Made by a program: the position numbers and the translations under genes. Below, piece by piece: positions 29,160-38,610 of a DNA stretch of 64,000 nucleotides; position 1 is the stretch's first letter, and each line of letters starts with the position of its first letter. Where the stretch lies: assembly GCF_018863235.1 (NCBI RefSeq), contig NZ_JAHKRS010000013.1, positions 1 to 64,000 on the forward strand, read 5' to 3'. The notes beneath the pieces are model-generated. The model was not told the origin of the DNA, searched no databases, and was given only the letters and a program-made list of their open reading frames with translations. Source of the DNA: Pseudomaricurvus albidus. GTDB taxonomy: Bacteria; Pseudomonadota; Gammaproteobacteria; Pseudomonadales; Cellvibrionaceae.

Positions 29160-30140
29160 TTAATACCGAGGTAAGACATAACGAAAAGTTCGCACGATGA
29201 AAGGCGACAACAAAAGTGTCACCACCAGATAAGAACATCCTAACAGCCATCCGGCCACAACAAGATCATCAAAATCTAAAATTTCAACCCCTCCAGTCAG
29301 AGCGCTATACACCAAAATGTGGGTCGGAAAAATAATCAGTGAATTATCCGCAAGAAATTCGATTGCCTTATTTTTAAAGGCACCAGAAAAAATAAAAAAC
29401 AACCCTGAGAGAAAAGCCAGAGACACAGGAACAAAAAACACCAACCCCATACTAAAGTTCAGGCTCCTAAAATCAGATTTTGGTTCAAAAACTAAAACCG
29501 CCAAAAATCCAACTACAACCAGTGGAATTCCGCTAAAAAAAGACATCGGCTTAATATATTGAAACAGTCTTCCCACTGAAAGATAGAAGGATGCTAACAG
29601 AGATAATTCAAGGCACCATGGCAACGAGGCCCAGCCACAAAAAAATAAAATCAAAAACAATATCAAAGTAACAATTAAAACCACAAAGTCATTTGGACAA
29701 TACCTATAGAGATAAAAGTAAATAATCCTGGCCAAAATTAGCGCCGGAAAAAACCATAACGTCACATTAATAGACGCTAGAATTTCTGAATTTGAAACAA
29801 GCAAGGGTAGAAAAAAAGGTACCTGATCCACTCCCATATATTCAGCTCTTAGCCACATATACACATAGGAGATCAGGTAAAATATCAAATAGGGAATAAA
29901 GAGCTTAACCCCAACATCCTTCAAGAAATCGATTGTATTATTACCAAGCCTCTTATCAGACAAGTAGTATCCAGAAATAAAAAAAAACAAGGGCATGTGA
30001 AAGGCGTATATCACTTTATACACCAACGACCCTAATCCGGGGGCATGACCAATCAAGACCAGAACGATGCCCAGTGCTTTTAAAGCTGTGAGATCAGTCA
30101 CACCACCTTTTGACAATTTTCTCATAAACTTTTTGCTCAT
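29160..30140 (-). CDS. Membrane acyltransferase (acyltransferase 3 family)
   Basis: A second polysaccharide O-acyltransferase of 326 residues with about ten membrane helices and the motif LKALGIVLVLIGHAPG followed by FHMPLFFFISGYYL. The ATG at 30140 has AGGAG 9 bases upstream and makes the gene overlap the preceding sulfotransferase gene by 47 bases; an ATG at 30125 or a GTG at 30101 are alternatives. Confidence 0.86.
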   Translation of the reverse strand: MSKKFMRKLSKGGVTDLTALKALGIVLVLIGHAPGLGSLVYKVIYAFHMPLFFFISGYYLSDKRLGNNTIDFLKDVGVKLFIPYLIFYLISYVYMWLRAEYMGVDQVPFFLPLLVSNSEILASINVTLWFFPALILARIIYFYLYRYCPNDFVVLIVTLILFLILFFCGWASLPWCLELSLLASFYLSVGRLFQYIKPMSFFSGIPLVVVGFLAVLVFEPKSDFRSLNFSMGLVFFVPVSLAFLSGLFFIFSGAFKNKAIEFLADNSLIIFPTHILVYSALTGGVEILDFDDLVVAGWLLGCSYLVVTLLLSPFIVRTFRYVLPRY

Positions 30141-30819
30141 CCAGTAGCTCTCCTGTCAGCCATCTTACATCCTGACTACTCACTTCCAAATATCTCCAGT
30201 AGCGTCGATAGATCAAGTTCCACCGTAACTTCAGAAAGTATTTCACTGATTTCCAGACTCCAAAATCTGTTTTATTGCTCACCTCTCCCTGTTCATCCCA
30301 CCCGAAATACTCAAAGAGAGAGCCCATATTTCGCTCCAACACAACCACAAGATCGAATTCATCCATCTCTTGACTATTGGAATTTTGTGCTAACATGTTT
30401 GAGTAATAACGTGTCGACCTTACGGCTTTTCCTGAATTTACATAGTTTCGTATGTCACTATGGGAAGCATAACCATTAAGGTAGTCATACTTGAAATTTG
30501 AAACCATTCTTTCAACAGGATTTCTTACACAAGCAACCAGAGTAACTCGTGGATCTTTCTGAAGGACTGTAAACATAGGAGCCCCCCACTCTGTAGCGAC
30601 AAAAGTTACCCCCCGCTGCTGACACTCACCAACAAACTCATGAAGTTTTTTCTCATCAAAATCCCACAACTCGATTAGATTCCCACTAGAATCAACTGGA
30701 TTGCCATTCTCATGCCATGGATAAAACACTTCACCGTGGTTTTGAGCTGCAGAAACAATTGATGATCCTCCAGCCTTGTGGAAATGATGAAACCAAATCA
30801 ACCTATACTTTTTGGACAT
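30094..30819 (-). CDS. Sulfotransferase family protein (second of two)
   Basis: A 241-residue cytosolic protein with a PAPS loop HHFHKAGGSS near the N-terminus and a 3'-phosphate motif CVRNPVERMVSNF near residue 100. It differs clearly from the sulfotransferase at 26261-26974, so the two probably modify different positions or sugars. It starts 17 bases inside the polymerase gene end. Confidence 0.85.
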   Translation of the reverse strand: MSKKYRLIWFHHFHKAGGSSIVSAAQNHGEVFYPWHENGNPVDSSGNLIELWDFDEKKLHEFVGECQQRGVTFVATEWGAPMFTVLQKDPRVTLVACVRNPVERMVSNFKYDYLNGYASHSDIRNYVNSGKAVRSTRYYSNMLAQNSNSQEMDEFDLVVVLERNMGSLFEYFGWDEQGEVSNKTDFGVWKSVKYFLKLRWNLIYRRYWRYLEVSSQDVRWLTGELLDEQKVYEKIVKRWCD

Positions 30820-32167
30820 ACCTTTCTTCCCCGCTTCCTGGAACTACTGCGCCAGATAACGCAAGAGCCAACATCAACCACAAAAAGGGGTGATTTGGAT
30901 CAGCACCAGCAATAAACATCGTGATTAGAACAAAGCACAACCCCCACAGCATGTGGGTCTCATTATCTTCATCTATTTTTTCTTTATATAATCCACCCAC
31001 ACACAGAGCCAAATAAACCAATATTGCCAGCCCAATAATTCCTACCGAACACAATAAAAAAGCAGCAAAACTAGAAGCCCGGTGACTTGCCCAACCAACA
31101 CCAACGCCATATGTTTGCTCAAACAAATCGATTGCGATCTTATCCACACCAATCCGGTATTCTGCTGAAACACTGTCCGCTTTAGACAGCAAAACACTGT
31201 CTACCACTTCTGACAAAAATCCATTCACTGCAAACATTCCTGCCAACAACGAGACAAACAACAGGGAGACAAGCATCAAGGTAAAAAATCGTACATATTT
31301 GAGACTAAAATTACGCAGAACTGTGACAACTAAAAAGAATATAAAACTCCCAATTGCAATACCTGCATATGCCGTAGATGAAAATGACAATACACACACT
31401 AAAAGGCTCAAACCAAGAAACGACAACGTTGACCACTTCATTTCACCATACAGTGAACTTAAGAAATAACCGAAATATCCGGCTGAAGCGATGGCAATTT
31501 GTGATGGCTCGATATAATACGACGTCATCCTTGGAATCCCTGCCGTAAACTGCCTGTAATTCAACTTGTAATAATTATTGCTGTAAATCAATGACTCCGG
31601 GAAAGGTATCCCGCAACAAACGAAAAGGACTTGCCAAAGACCCAGTAAAAATAAAAAAACAAGAGAAGCCTTTAAAGCAACATCAAGATACTTGAAATCT
31701 TCCGGCGACCTTACGGTTGCCACGAACGCAGCAACAAAAATTACTGAAACCCACAAATACATTAATTGGCGAGTATGGCTTCTTTCGAAAGCAAGAATGT
31801 TCAGATTGTTTATGGTTACGCCATCCGAAAAGGGAGCAACAATAATATTTTCGAAGAAATTAGGAGCAATCAACGTCAATATGGTGGCATAAATAGCGAA
31901 AAATACGAGAGGTAATATGACCTTTCTGTATCTCCCCCAATGCGCCACATGAAGGTTTGCACGAGTGACAAACACAAAAGTAATCAACCAGCGTGCGACA
32001 ATCAAAAAGATGCAGAAATAAGTAAGTGGCAGCGCACCTCCGCCAAAATCAATAGCCGCAACAGTCTGCATTCCCCCCATCACAATAACAGGAATCAAAA
32101 GCCACTTGCCCCCCTTAAACAAGGACACAAAGAAAAACAGTAGCATCAGAGGTGCGAAAGGACTCAC
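30803..32167 (-). CDS. O-antigen-polymerase-like protein (Wzy-type)
   Basis: A 454-residue polytopic protein with about 11-12 membrane segments and a large hydrophilic loop (around residues 200-240), the architecture of Wzy polymerases. It would join flipped repeat units in the periplasm. Sequence is poorly conserved in this family, so the call rests on topology and context. The start is GTG 32167, overlapping the upstream glycosyltransferase stop (GTGA). Confidence 0.8.
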   Translation of the reverse strand: MSPFAPLMLLFFFVSLFKGGKWLLIPVIVMGGMQTVAAIDFGGGALPLTYFCIFLIVARWLITFVFVTRANLHVAHWGRYRKVILPLVFFAIYATILTLIAPNFFENIIVAPFSDGVTINNLNILAFERSHTRQLMYLWVSVIFVAAFVATVRSPEDFKYLDVALKASLVFLFLLGLWQVLFVCCGIPFPESLIYSNNYYKLNYRQFTAGIPRMTSYYIEPSQIAIASAGYFGYFLSSLYGEMKWSTLSFLGLSLLVCVLSFSSTAYAGIAIGSFIFFLVVTVLRNFSLKYVRFFTLMLVSLLFVSLLAGMFAVNGFLSEVVDSVLLSKADSVSAEYRIGVDKIAIDLFEQTYGVGVGWASHRASSFAAFLLCSVGIIGLAILVYLALCVGGLYKEKIDEDNETHMLWGLCFVLITMFIAGADPNHPFLWLMLALALSGAVVPGSGEERYVQKV

Positions 32168-33201
32168 TTCACACCCTCTTGTATCACTTCGAACAACTTA
32201 ATCGCTGAGTTGTTCCATCGATATTTTTCCCAAATTTCTACAGAGGACTCATTCTTCAGTGACAGCTCATTTAGAATGGCATCACGCCAGGCGGCAACAT
32301 CGGTGGGTTTTACATAATTCACAGCCGAGCCAAACAGTTCTTTGAAAACATCAATATCCGACAACAAAACCGGGCACTGACAGCTCAACGCTTCTAGCGG
32401 AGGCAAGCCAAATCCTTCTGTTAATGACGGAAACACAAACAGGCTGGCATTGCAGTACAAGTCTTTCAATTCAGGATCACTGACTTTACCCAAAGCAATA
32501 ATCGACTCACTTTTCGGGAGGTTTAAATCAACAGCATTGCTCACCACCAACTTTGTACCCGATGGCTCAAGACCTGAAAACGCCTCGATGATGGTATTGA
32601 TATTCTTATGGGCTTTGTCGGACCCTAAAAGGAGAACAAACGGAGAGTCACCTACAATGCTAACTGCGTAGCCTTTTTCGGCAGAAACATCCAAAAAGTG
32701 ATCTACACCATTGTATACAACCGCCAGCTTGCCCTCTTTACAGACACCATTTTTTACAAGAGTTGCTTTTGAGGCATCCGAGACAGTCACAACACAACTG
32801 CTACGCAGAGCGAGTGCTGGTTGTATTATTTTATAAAACAACACAAATGCCGAAGGATATGACTTTGGCGTCAAATATACCTGGGCATCGTGCATATATG
32901 AAATTAGAGACTTGCACAATACTGGCCCGGTATTACAAAAATTGATCAATCGCCAACCATATACATACCAAGGTAATTCCAGCTGCTCCCACAAGTGACC
33001 TGAAAACCTACCGATTTTTCTTACGGGAATCCCTTCAAAGTCATCCTCAATCGTTGCAAGTGATGGACAAAATATAACGACTTCGAACCCTGCAGCATGC
33101 AACATGGGCGCAAGGGACCTTATTGTTTCCCTCGCCACCCTCTGAACTCCTGTGACGGATTGAGTTAAAAACCTGCCATTTATTGCAATCTTCACGTTCA
33201 T
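32164..33201 (-). CDS. Glycosyltransferase family 1/4
   Basis: A GT-B fold retaining transferase of 345 residues. The N-domain begins KIAINGRFLTQSVTGVQRV, and the C-domain has VLLLGSDKAHKNI and the nucleotide-sugar motif FPSLTEGFGLPPLEAL (E-x7-E). It resembles mannosyltransferase-like enzymes of the WbdB/MtfB type, but the donor is not certain. The start overlaps the upstream gene (ATGA). Confidence 0.88.
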   Translation of the reverse strand: MNVKIAINGRFLTQSVTGVQRVARETIRSLAPMLHAAGFEVVIFCPSLATIEDDFEGIPVRKIGRFSGHLWEQLELPWYVYGWRLINFCNTGPVLCKSLISYMHDAQVYLTPKSYPSAFVLFYKIIQPALALRSSCVVTVSDASKATLVKNGVCKEGKLAVVYNGVDHFLDVSAEKGYAVSIVGDSPFVLLLGSDKAHKNINTIIEAFSGLEPSGTKLVVSNAVDLNLPKSESIIALGKVSDPELKDLYCNASLFVFPSLTEGFGLPPLEALSCQCPVLLSDIDVFKELFGSAVNYVKPTDVAAWRDAILNELSLKNESSVEIWEKYRWNNSAIKLFEVIQEGVK

Positions 33202-34355
33202 TGGTCAGCTTCTATCTTCCCAAATGCCTCAGTTACTTTACTGATCACATGATCGCTAAATTCCTCGAGAAATCTTTCCTCAGAAAAGCTCTTTGCATGT
33301 TCGGAGATCCTCTTGTAATCAAACAAACTGGCACCTTCAAACTTGTGAATTGCATCAACAATAGCCTCACAGGTTTGATCTTTAAAATATATGCCGGTAC
33401 TACCATCAACAACGGTATCCAGCACACCGCCCCGACCGTAACAGATTACAGGCGTTCCGCAGGCCTGGGCTTCTACCGGGACAATTCCGAAATCTTCTTC
33501 TGCGGCATATACAAACGCTTTCGCATTTTTCATTATGGAGATCAATTCTGGATATTCGACAAAACCTTTGATATCCACATTCCCTCCAGCCAAAGCAGAG
33601 ACTTTATCAAAATCCGGCCCATCACCGACGACTACCAGTTTTTTATCTGGTATGTTTTTAAATGCCTCTACAATTAAATCAATTCTTTTATAAGGAACCA
33701 TCCGCGAGCAGGTGAAGTAATATTCCAACTTCTCTTCACACAACCCAAATGATGAAACATCAACGGGAGGATGAATAACTGTAGCTTTACGCCGATAAAG
33801 CTTCTCTATTCTTTTTTTAATAAACTGAGAGTTTGCAACAAAATCATCTACAGCATTCGAACTCCAGACATCAAACGCACGCAGCTTGAATAAAAAATAT
33901 CTCGCCACTGCTGATTTAAGCCCTGTGTTGACGCCTCCTTCCTTGAGATATTGAAATTGTAAATCCCAAGCGTATCTAACAGGAGAATGACAGTAACTTA
34001 TATGCACTTGATTGGGCCCGGTAATCACACCTTTCGCCACACAATAACTGCTACTCACCACCAAATCATATTCACTCAAATCCAGTTGCTGTATCGCTAA
34101 AGGCATTAACGGAAAATATGAACGGTATTTTTTAGTCGCAAAAGGCAGCTTTTGAATAAATGATGTTTTTGGCGTTTTAGAAATACCAAGTTTATTTAAC
34201 TTTGTACTGTCCATACCGCACACCAATGTGTAGACGTCAGCCTGGGGAAAGATTTTCAAGATACTGGCGAGCACCTTTTCCGCGCCCCCCATATCAACCA
34301 GCCAGTCGTGAACAACCGCCACCTTTAATAACTTTAAGCTATTTTCAGATTCCAT
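33198..34355 (-). CDS. Glycosyltransferase family 4 (WbaZ-like)
   Basis: First gene of the exopolysaccharide locus, 385 residues. It is a GT-B fold with VVHDWLVDMGGAEKVL at the N-terminus, ISYCHSPVRYAWD, and the donor-site region YAAEEDFGIVPVEAQACG. This family includes mannosyltransferases using GDP-mannose, which fits manC 8.6 kb away. The promoter must lie in the upstream gene-free region. Confidence 0.9.
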   Translation of the reverse strand: MESENSLKLLKVAVVHDWLVDMGGAEKVLASILKIFPQADVYTLVCGMDSTKLNKLGISKTPKTSFIQKLPFATKKYRSYFPLMPLAIQQLDLSEYDLVVSSSYCVAKGVITGPNQVHISYCHSPVRYAWDLQFQYLKEGGVNTGLKSAVARYFLFKLRAFDVWSSNAVDDFVANSQFIKKRIEKLYRRKATVIHPPVDVSSFGLCEEKLEYYFTCSRMVPYKRIDLIVEAFKNIPDKKLVVVGDGPDFDKVSALAGGNVDIKGFVEYPELISIMKNAKAFVYAAEEDFGIVPVEAQACGTPVICYGRGGVLDTVVDGSTGIYFKDQTCEAIVDAIHKFEGASLFDYKRISEHAKSFSEERFLEEFSDHVISKVTEAFGKIEADQ

Positions 34356-35703
34356 CTTTAGAACTTATCAATCCTGTTTGAATATTACTCCGAAGATATT
34401 TCTTAAGAGCAAGCCCCATTAAAATACATTTCCGCTGATACTACTCATAATCAAAGATGGATAACCGTGCACAGCAGACAAACCTTATGAGCAACATTCC
34501 ATTCAAGTGCTCTAGCGCACAATTGCTTAAAATTCTTCCCCTAAAGCAAGAGCTTAGACACACTAATAAATTACAAAGCCTTCTCGAAGAGACTTTTACT
34601 GGCAAGAAATAAAACGCAGGCGCCACCAAAGACCATCAAACAAATTACTCTGTTGTAACTTATTCCATTTCACAAATCGAACGAATTTGCGCGCCAAAGC
34701 CATCCCCAAAAGGCCTAATGAGATCGCACCAGGCTTAAACTGCATGAACTCTGTTCACAGGAATTAGTGAAATTGAAACCAAAACAAAGGAAATTATCAG
34801 CGTTTTAAAAGTTGCTCTTTGAACACAAACATGGAGATCCGCCAAAGATTGTAGCGAGCAGTCCAGAGCAAAATGCAACGCATTACGAGTTTTCATTGGG
34901 CGACATCCTTCGTCTCTATCACATTAATCATTCCTTTTAATGCCAGTAAGAGATACCAAATCAACAGAAGATACAGACTTTTGAGCATGCTGTGATACAG
35001 CTTGCTCCCAGGCACATTAAATTACTTAGCAATTATTTCGCCATCATGACGAACCGACACTAAATTTCAATCAATTCGACATGAAAACCGGAAGGTGAAT
35101 TGCGCCTGATGCTTTATAAAGCTAACTGAAATCGCAGACTAGAATATATTCTCTGAGTTTTAAGATCATTTCATGACCCAAAATCTACTTTACTGCAGAT
35201 AAGACACTAGCCGTTTCTCAAACATATATAGGTTGATAGCACCCATCCGGGGCAAAGCGCACTGCTTTGCACCCACGAGAAGCATAAACAAGAACTTTGA
35301 TTTAACAATTGATGCCGATTAATGATTGCCACACAAGAGGAAACGCCAGACGATATCAGAATACTGACATGGTTGATGGGCGATGCTCTCTACACATCGC
35401 CATAAAATGATTAGATGGATATTAGATCAAACTTTTCGCAAAACACTCGAATATAGACTCTTGAGTCATGACGCAAAAAACAACACAAAGAGGTGGGACG
35501 CCCTTCAACCGACTTAGATTACATCGGGAACAGCATCAGGAAGCATGAAAAATAATTGATATTCACTTAATACAAATCAGTTAATTTCTATTAGTTTCGC
35601 AAGCCAGAAGCAAAGCCAATTGTTACAACACTGAATTTTATACCGACCAATGAACCGTCTTTATACATCAGATGAAGGATGTACCGTGCAGGAGCCAACC
35701 AGT
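34356..35703. other. 1.35-kb region without a recognisable gene
   Basis: This A/T-rich stretch lies between the start of the exopolysaccharide locus and the end of the sulfate permease. I see no ORF with coding character (the longest, about 60 codons, have no ribosome-binding site and no family resemblance). It holds the likely promoter of the leftward locus, which I could not place, and a hairpin GCAAAGC/GCTTTGC (35252-35258 and 35264-35270). It could be a long regulatory leader, hold a small RNA, or be remains of lost genes. Confidence 0.5.
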
Positions 35704-37449
35704 TCAACCAAATAACACATGGATCATCGTCACGGCTATAACGCTGTACACCACAAACACAGGCATACCTAACTTGAAATAATCTGACATTCGATAATTA
35801 CCAGCGGTATAGACCATCAAGTTTGTCTGGTATCCATAAGGAGAAACAAAACTCGCACTGGCACCAAATGCAACAGCCATAACAAAAGGCATATAGTTGT
35901 CTCCCCACTGTCCGGAGATCGCCATGGCGAGAGGAAACATGATGGCGGCCGCAGCATTATTGGTGACAAGCTCAGTAAACAGCCACGTCAATAAATAGAC
36001 CCCAATTAAAGCTCCCAGGGGACTCAGATCACTAAGACCATATCCTGCCCAGCTGCCGATATGGTCTGCAAGTCCGGTTTGAAACATCGCCTGAGAGACT
36101 CCCAGAGCACCACCAATCACGACGAGCAACTGAAATGGGAAACGAAATTTAACTTCGTCTGCCGTCATAATCCCGGAGATCAACAACATACCAAGGTAGA
36201 TCAAGAGGCCTTTTATTAACGGCAATACGCCAGTCGCCCCCAATACAACCGCGATCGTAAACCCCAAAAAGACAGACCACTCACGGATCCCGGACAAAAT
36301 CCTGTTGGACTCTACACCGCCCACCAGAATAAAGTCTGCAGAGATATCTCTTCGGCGATTAAAGTCATCACCGACAGCCAGGACCAAAGCATCTCCCGCC
36401 TGTAAGGCCAGATTACCCAACCCCCCCTGAAGGCGCTGATCCCCACGTCTTACGGCCACAACCGCCGCATCGAAACGGGATCGGAAATCGACTTCCTTGA
36501 TTGTGCGCCCAACCAGCCCTGCGGAAGGAGAAACAATGACTTCAACAAGGTTCTCACGTACGGCAAGATCGAACTCCTGCAGCGGCATCAGCCCCTGAAA
36601 GCCATCCAGCAATTCTATTGCGGATAAATCTCCTGTGAATACAAGAACATCCCCTTCACAGAGCACTTCCTGCGGGTTCACCGGAGCCATAATGTGATGA
36701 TCGCGGATTACTTCTACCAGGAAAATCCGCTCCAATTGACGCAGCCCATTATCCTGTACTGAACGGCCAATCAGCGGAGAGCCCGCAGCCAAGCGACGCT
36801 CGAGAAAGTAATCCTGTGAACTTTTCTCTTCTTCAAGGTCCTGTTCAGGCAGCACTTTTGGGGCCATCAATACCAACACTAACAGGCAACCGGCAAAAAC
36901 TGGCAACCCAACCATGGTAAAGTCAAAGAAACCCAGCGAGTCGTAACCCGCCTGCTCCACAAACCCGTTCACAATCAGGTTGGTCGACGTACCGATCAGA
37001 GTCAGCGTTCCACCTAAAATCGATGCGTAGGATAAGGGCAACAATAATTTAGAGACCGGCGCCGATCTCTGACGCTTCAGCGGCCCCAACATGGCCGACA
37101 CAACAGCCGTATTGTTGATAAAAGCAGAAAAGAAACCGCTGAACAGCGACAATCGAAGAATTGACTTTCTCGTGGATCCATTGATGACCGCACTGCTCAT
37201 GCGTCGCATCAATGTGGTTTTTTCCAGAGGCACCGCGACCAGAAACAGTAACATCAATACCAGCAAGGAAGGATTGGTATACCCTTTTATGGCATCGTCC
37301 AGCGACAAGATATTTGAGAGATACAAAAAAACCGTGGATGCAGAAAAGATCACCCAGGGTTTGAGATGGGTGAAAATCAATAACGCCACAATCACTGCCA
37401 AATCCACAGCGACCAGCCAACCCGCAAACTCAGTTACCCAATTTTCCAT
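35704..37449 (-). CDS. SLC13-type anion permease with two TrkA-C domains, probably sulfate
   Basis: A 581-residue divalent-anion:Na+ symporter-like protein. Two membrane halves carry the conserved INNTAVV (near 115) and TNNAAAAIMFP (near 510) helical hairpins. Between them lie two TrkA-C (RCK-C) regulatory domains at about 215-385 (GSPLIGRSVQDNGLR..., SAGLVGRTIKEVDFR...). Proteins of this layout include sulfate transporters of algae and bacteria. The neighbours, sat-APS kinase and cysDN, make sulfate the likely substrate. It follows a LysR regulator by 115 bases on the same strand. Confidence 0.85.
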   Translation of the reverse strand: MENWVTEFAGWLVAVDLAVIVALLIFTHLKPWVIFSASTVFLYLSNILSLDDAIKGYTNPSLLVLMLLFLVAVPLEKTTLMRRMSSAVINGSTRKSILRLSLFSGFFSAFINNTAVVSAMLGPLKRQRSAPVSKLLLPLSYASILGGTLTLIGTSTNLIVNGFVEQAGYDSLGFFDFTMVGLPVFAGCLLVLVLMAPKVLPEQDLEEEKSSQDYFLERRLAAGSPLIGRSVQDNGLRQLERIFLVEVIRDHHIMAPVNPQEVLCEGDVLVFTGDLSAIELLDGFQGLMPLQEFDLAVRENLVEVIVSPSAGLVGRTIKEVDFRSRFDAAVVAVRRGDQRLQGGLGNLALQAGDALVLAVGDDFNRRRDISADFILVGGVESNRILSGIREWSVFLGFTIAVVLGATGVLPLIKGLLIYLGMLLISGIMTADEVKFRFPFQLLVVIGGALGVSQAMFQTGLADHIGSWAGYGLSDLSPLGALIGVYLLTWLFTELVTNNAAAAIMFPLAMAISGQWGDNYMPFVMAVAFGASASFVSPYGYQTNLMVYTAGNYRMSDYFKLGMPVFVVYSVIAVTMIHVLFG

Positions 37450-37564
37450 GTACTTTCAATCACTCTTCAGCTTGCGTGTCAGAACGTTATAAACGCGGAA
37501 TATGCAATAGACCGCAGCAGATCGCAAGAGACAGGCTGTCATCCTGTTGCGTCAGGCAATAAAT

Positions 37565-38440
37565 TCACCCCTTACAAATATCCATCCAGCTCTGGGCTGC
37601 ACGGTTTACCGCGGCTTTTTTATGGGTCACAAAATAAAACCGGCGGTTCATCGGTCGTCCCTTGATCACTAAAGGCACCAGCAGGCCCTGCTGAATTTCA
37701 TCCGCAACGGCAATCTCTGACAAACAGCCGACACCCAACCCGGCTTTCACTGCGTTTTTAATGGCCTCGTTGTGGGTCAACTCCAGCACGATGTGCAGAT
37801 CTGGCAACAGCCCCTGCATTGAACGATCAAAGGTCTGGCGGTGACCAGAATCCGATTCCCGCAGAATCCAGCCTGCGGACAAGATATCCTTATTGCTCAA
37901 CTGCGACTTGCCGGCCAGAGGATGATCAGGACGACAGAAGGCCACCATTTTATCTTCCCGCCAGGGCTGAAGCTGTAAATCATCGTGATGCAACTCAGCC
38001 TCAATCAAACCAATATCCAGGTGAAAATTGAGCACCTTGGCCACCACCTCCGGGGTACTGCCGACCTCCATCTCGACTTTGGCCTCTGGGTGCTCCTGCA
38101 TGTAGGTCGCCAGATGCTTGACCGCCAGGTAGTTGCCAATGGTGAAGCTGGCTCCCACCCGCAGGTGGCCAAACTCATCCTGCCCCATCAGCTCCTCCTC
38201 GAAACCCAGCAAATGTGCCATCACCGTCTCGGCCTTGACCCTGATAGACTCACCGAAGCTGTTGAGCCTTAAACGCTTGCCCGCCCGATCAAACAGCTGA
38301 ATGTCGTAGCGGCTTTCAAACTCCTGCAGGGCCGCACTGGTAGCCGACTGCGACAGGGACAGTGCAACCGCCGCCCTGCTTATACTCTGCTCTTTGGCCA
38401 CCGCCAGAAACACCTGTAGGTGCCGGATCGTGTACTTCAT
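37565..38440 (-). CDS. LysR-type regulator of the sulfate genes (YeiE-like)
   Basis: A 291-residue LysR regulator. The N-terminal HTH is MKYTIRHLQVFLAVAKEQSISRAA... with SQSATSAALQEFESRY, and the C-terminal effector domain runs from about 90. Sequence recalls YeiE (a sulfite-responsive regulator in enterobacteria) more than CysB. I chose ATG 38440, preceded by GGGG; the frame is open to 38482. It is divergent from sat with a perfect palindrome between them, and upstream of the permease on its own strand. Its effector could be sulfite, APS or sulfate. Confidence 0.85.
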   Translation of the reverse strand: MKYTIRHLQVFLAVAKEQSISRAAVALSLSQSATSAALQEFESRYDIQLFDRAGKRLRLNSFGESIRVKAETVMAHLLGFEEELMGQDEFGHLRVGASFTIGNYLAVKHLATYMQEHPEAKVEMEVGSTPEVVAKVLNFHLDIGLIEAELHHDDLQLQPWREDKMVAFCRPDHPLAGKSQLSNKDILSAGWILRESDSGHRQTFDRSMQGLLPDLHIVLELTHNEAIKNAVKAGLGVGCLSEIAVADEIQQGLLVPLVIKGRPMNRRFYFVTHKKAAVNRAAQSWMDICKG

Positions 38441-38476
38441 GGAACCCCATTCTTTTCCCATAAAATCGATATTTAA

Positions 38477-38502
38477 ATTCATAATATCCTGATTTTATGA
38501 AT
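38477..38502. promoter_or_regulatory. LysR-type operator between the regulator and sat
   Basis: ATTCATAA (38477-38484) and TTATGAAT (38495-38502) are perfect 8-bp arms around a 10-base spacer, midway between two divergent genes. The dyad fits the T-N11-A layout of LysR-type sites. A -10-like TAAAAT (38516-38521) lies downstream toward sat with no good -35, as expected for an activator-dependent promoter whose activator abuts the -35 region. Confidence 0.65.
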
Positions 38503-38577
38503 ACTGACACCCCTGTAAAATCGCCGCATTGCGTTCTGAACTGAATCCAGGCTGAAGGATTCGAAGGACCAGCTATT

Positions 38578-38610
38578 ATGAAGACACCACGTTATCAGGG
38601 CATTCATTGA
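38578..38610 (+). CDS. Possible 10-codon leader ORF overlapping the sat start
   Basis: An ATG at 38578, preceded by AAGGACC, opens a 10-codon ORF (MKTPRYQGIH) whose TGA (38608-38610) overlaps the sat ATG as TGATG. This is the arrangement of a translationally coupled leader. Nothing in the peptide (no Cys or Met run) points to amino-acid-dependent attenuation. It may be chance. Confidence 0.3.
   Translation: MKTPRYQGIH

Noticed and set aside
34441-34629. 62-codon leftward ORF in the gene-free region
   Set aside because: No ribosome-binding site, cysteine-rich random-looking sequence and no recognisable motif.
35252-35270. Hairpin GCAAAGC/GCTTTGC as a terminator of the permease gene
   Set aside because: It lies about 430 bases past the permease stop and lacks a T-run on either strand.
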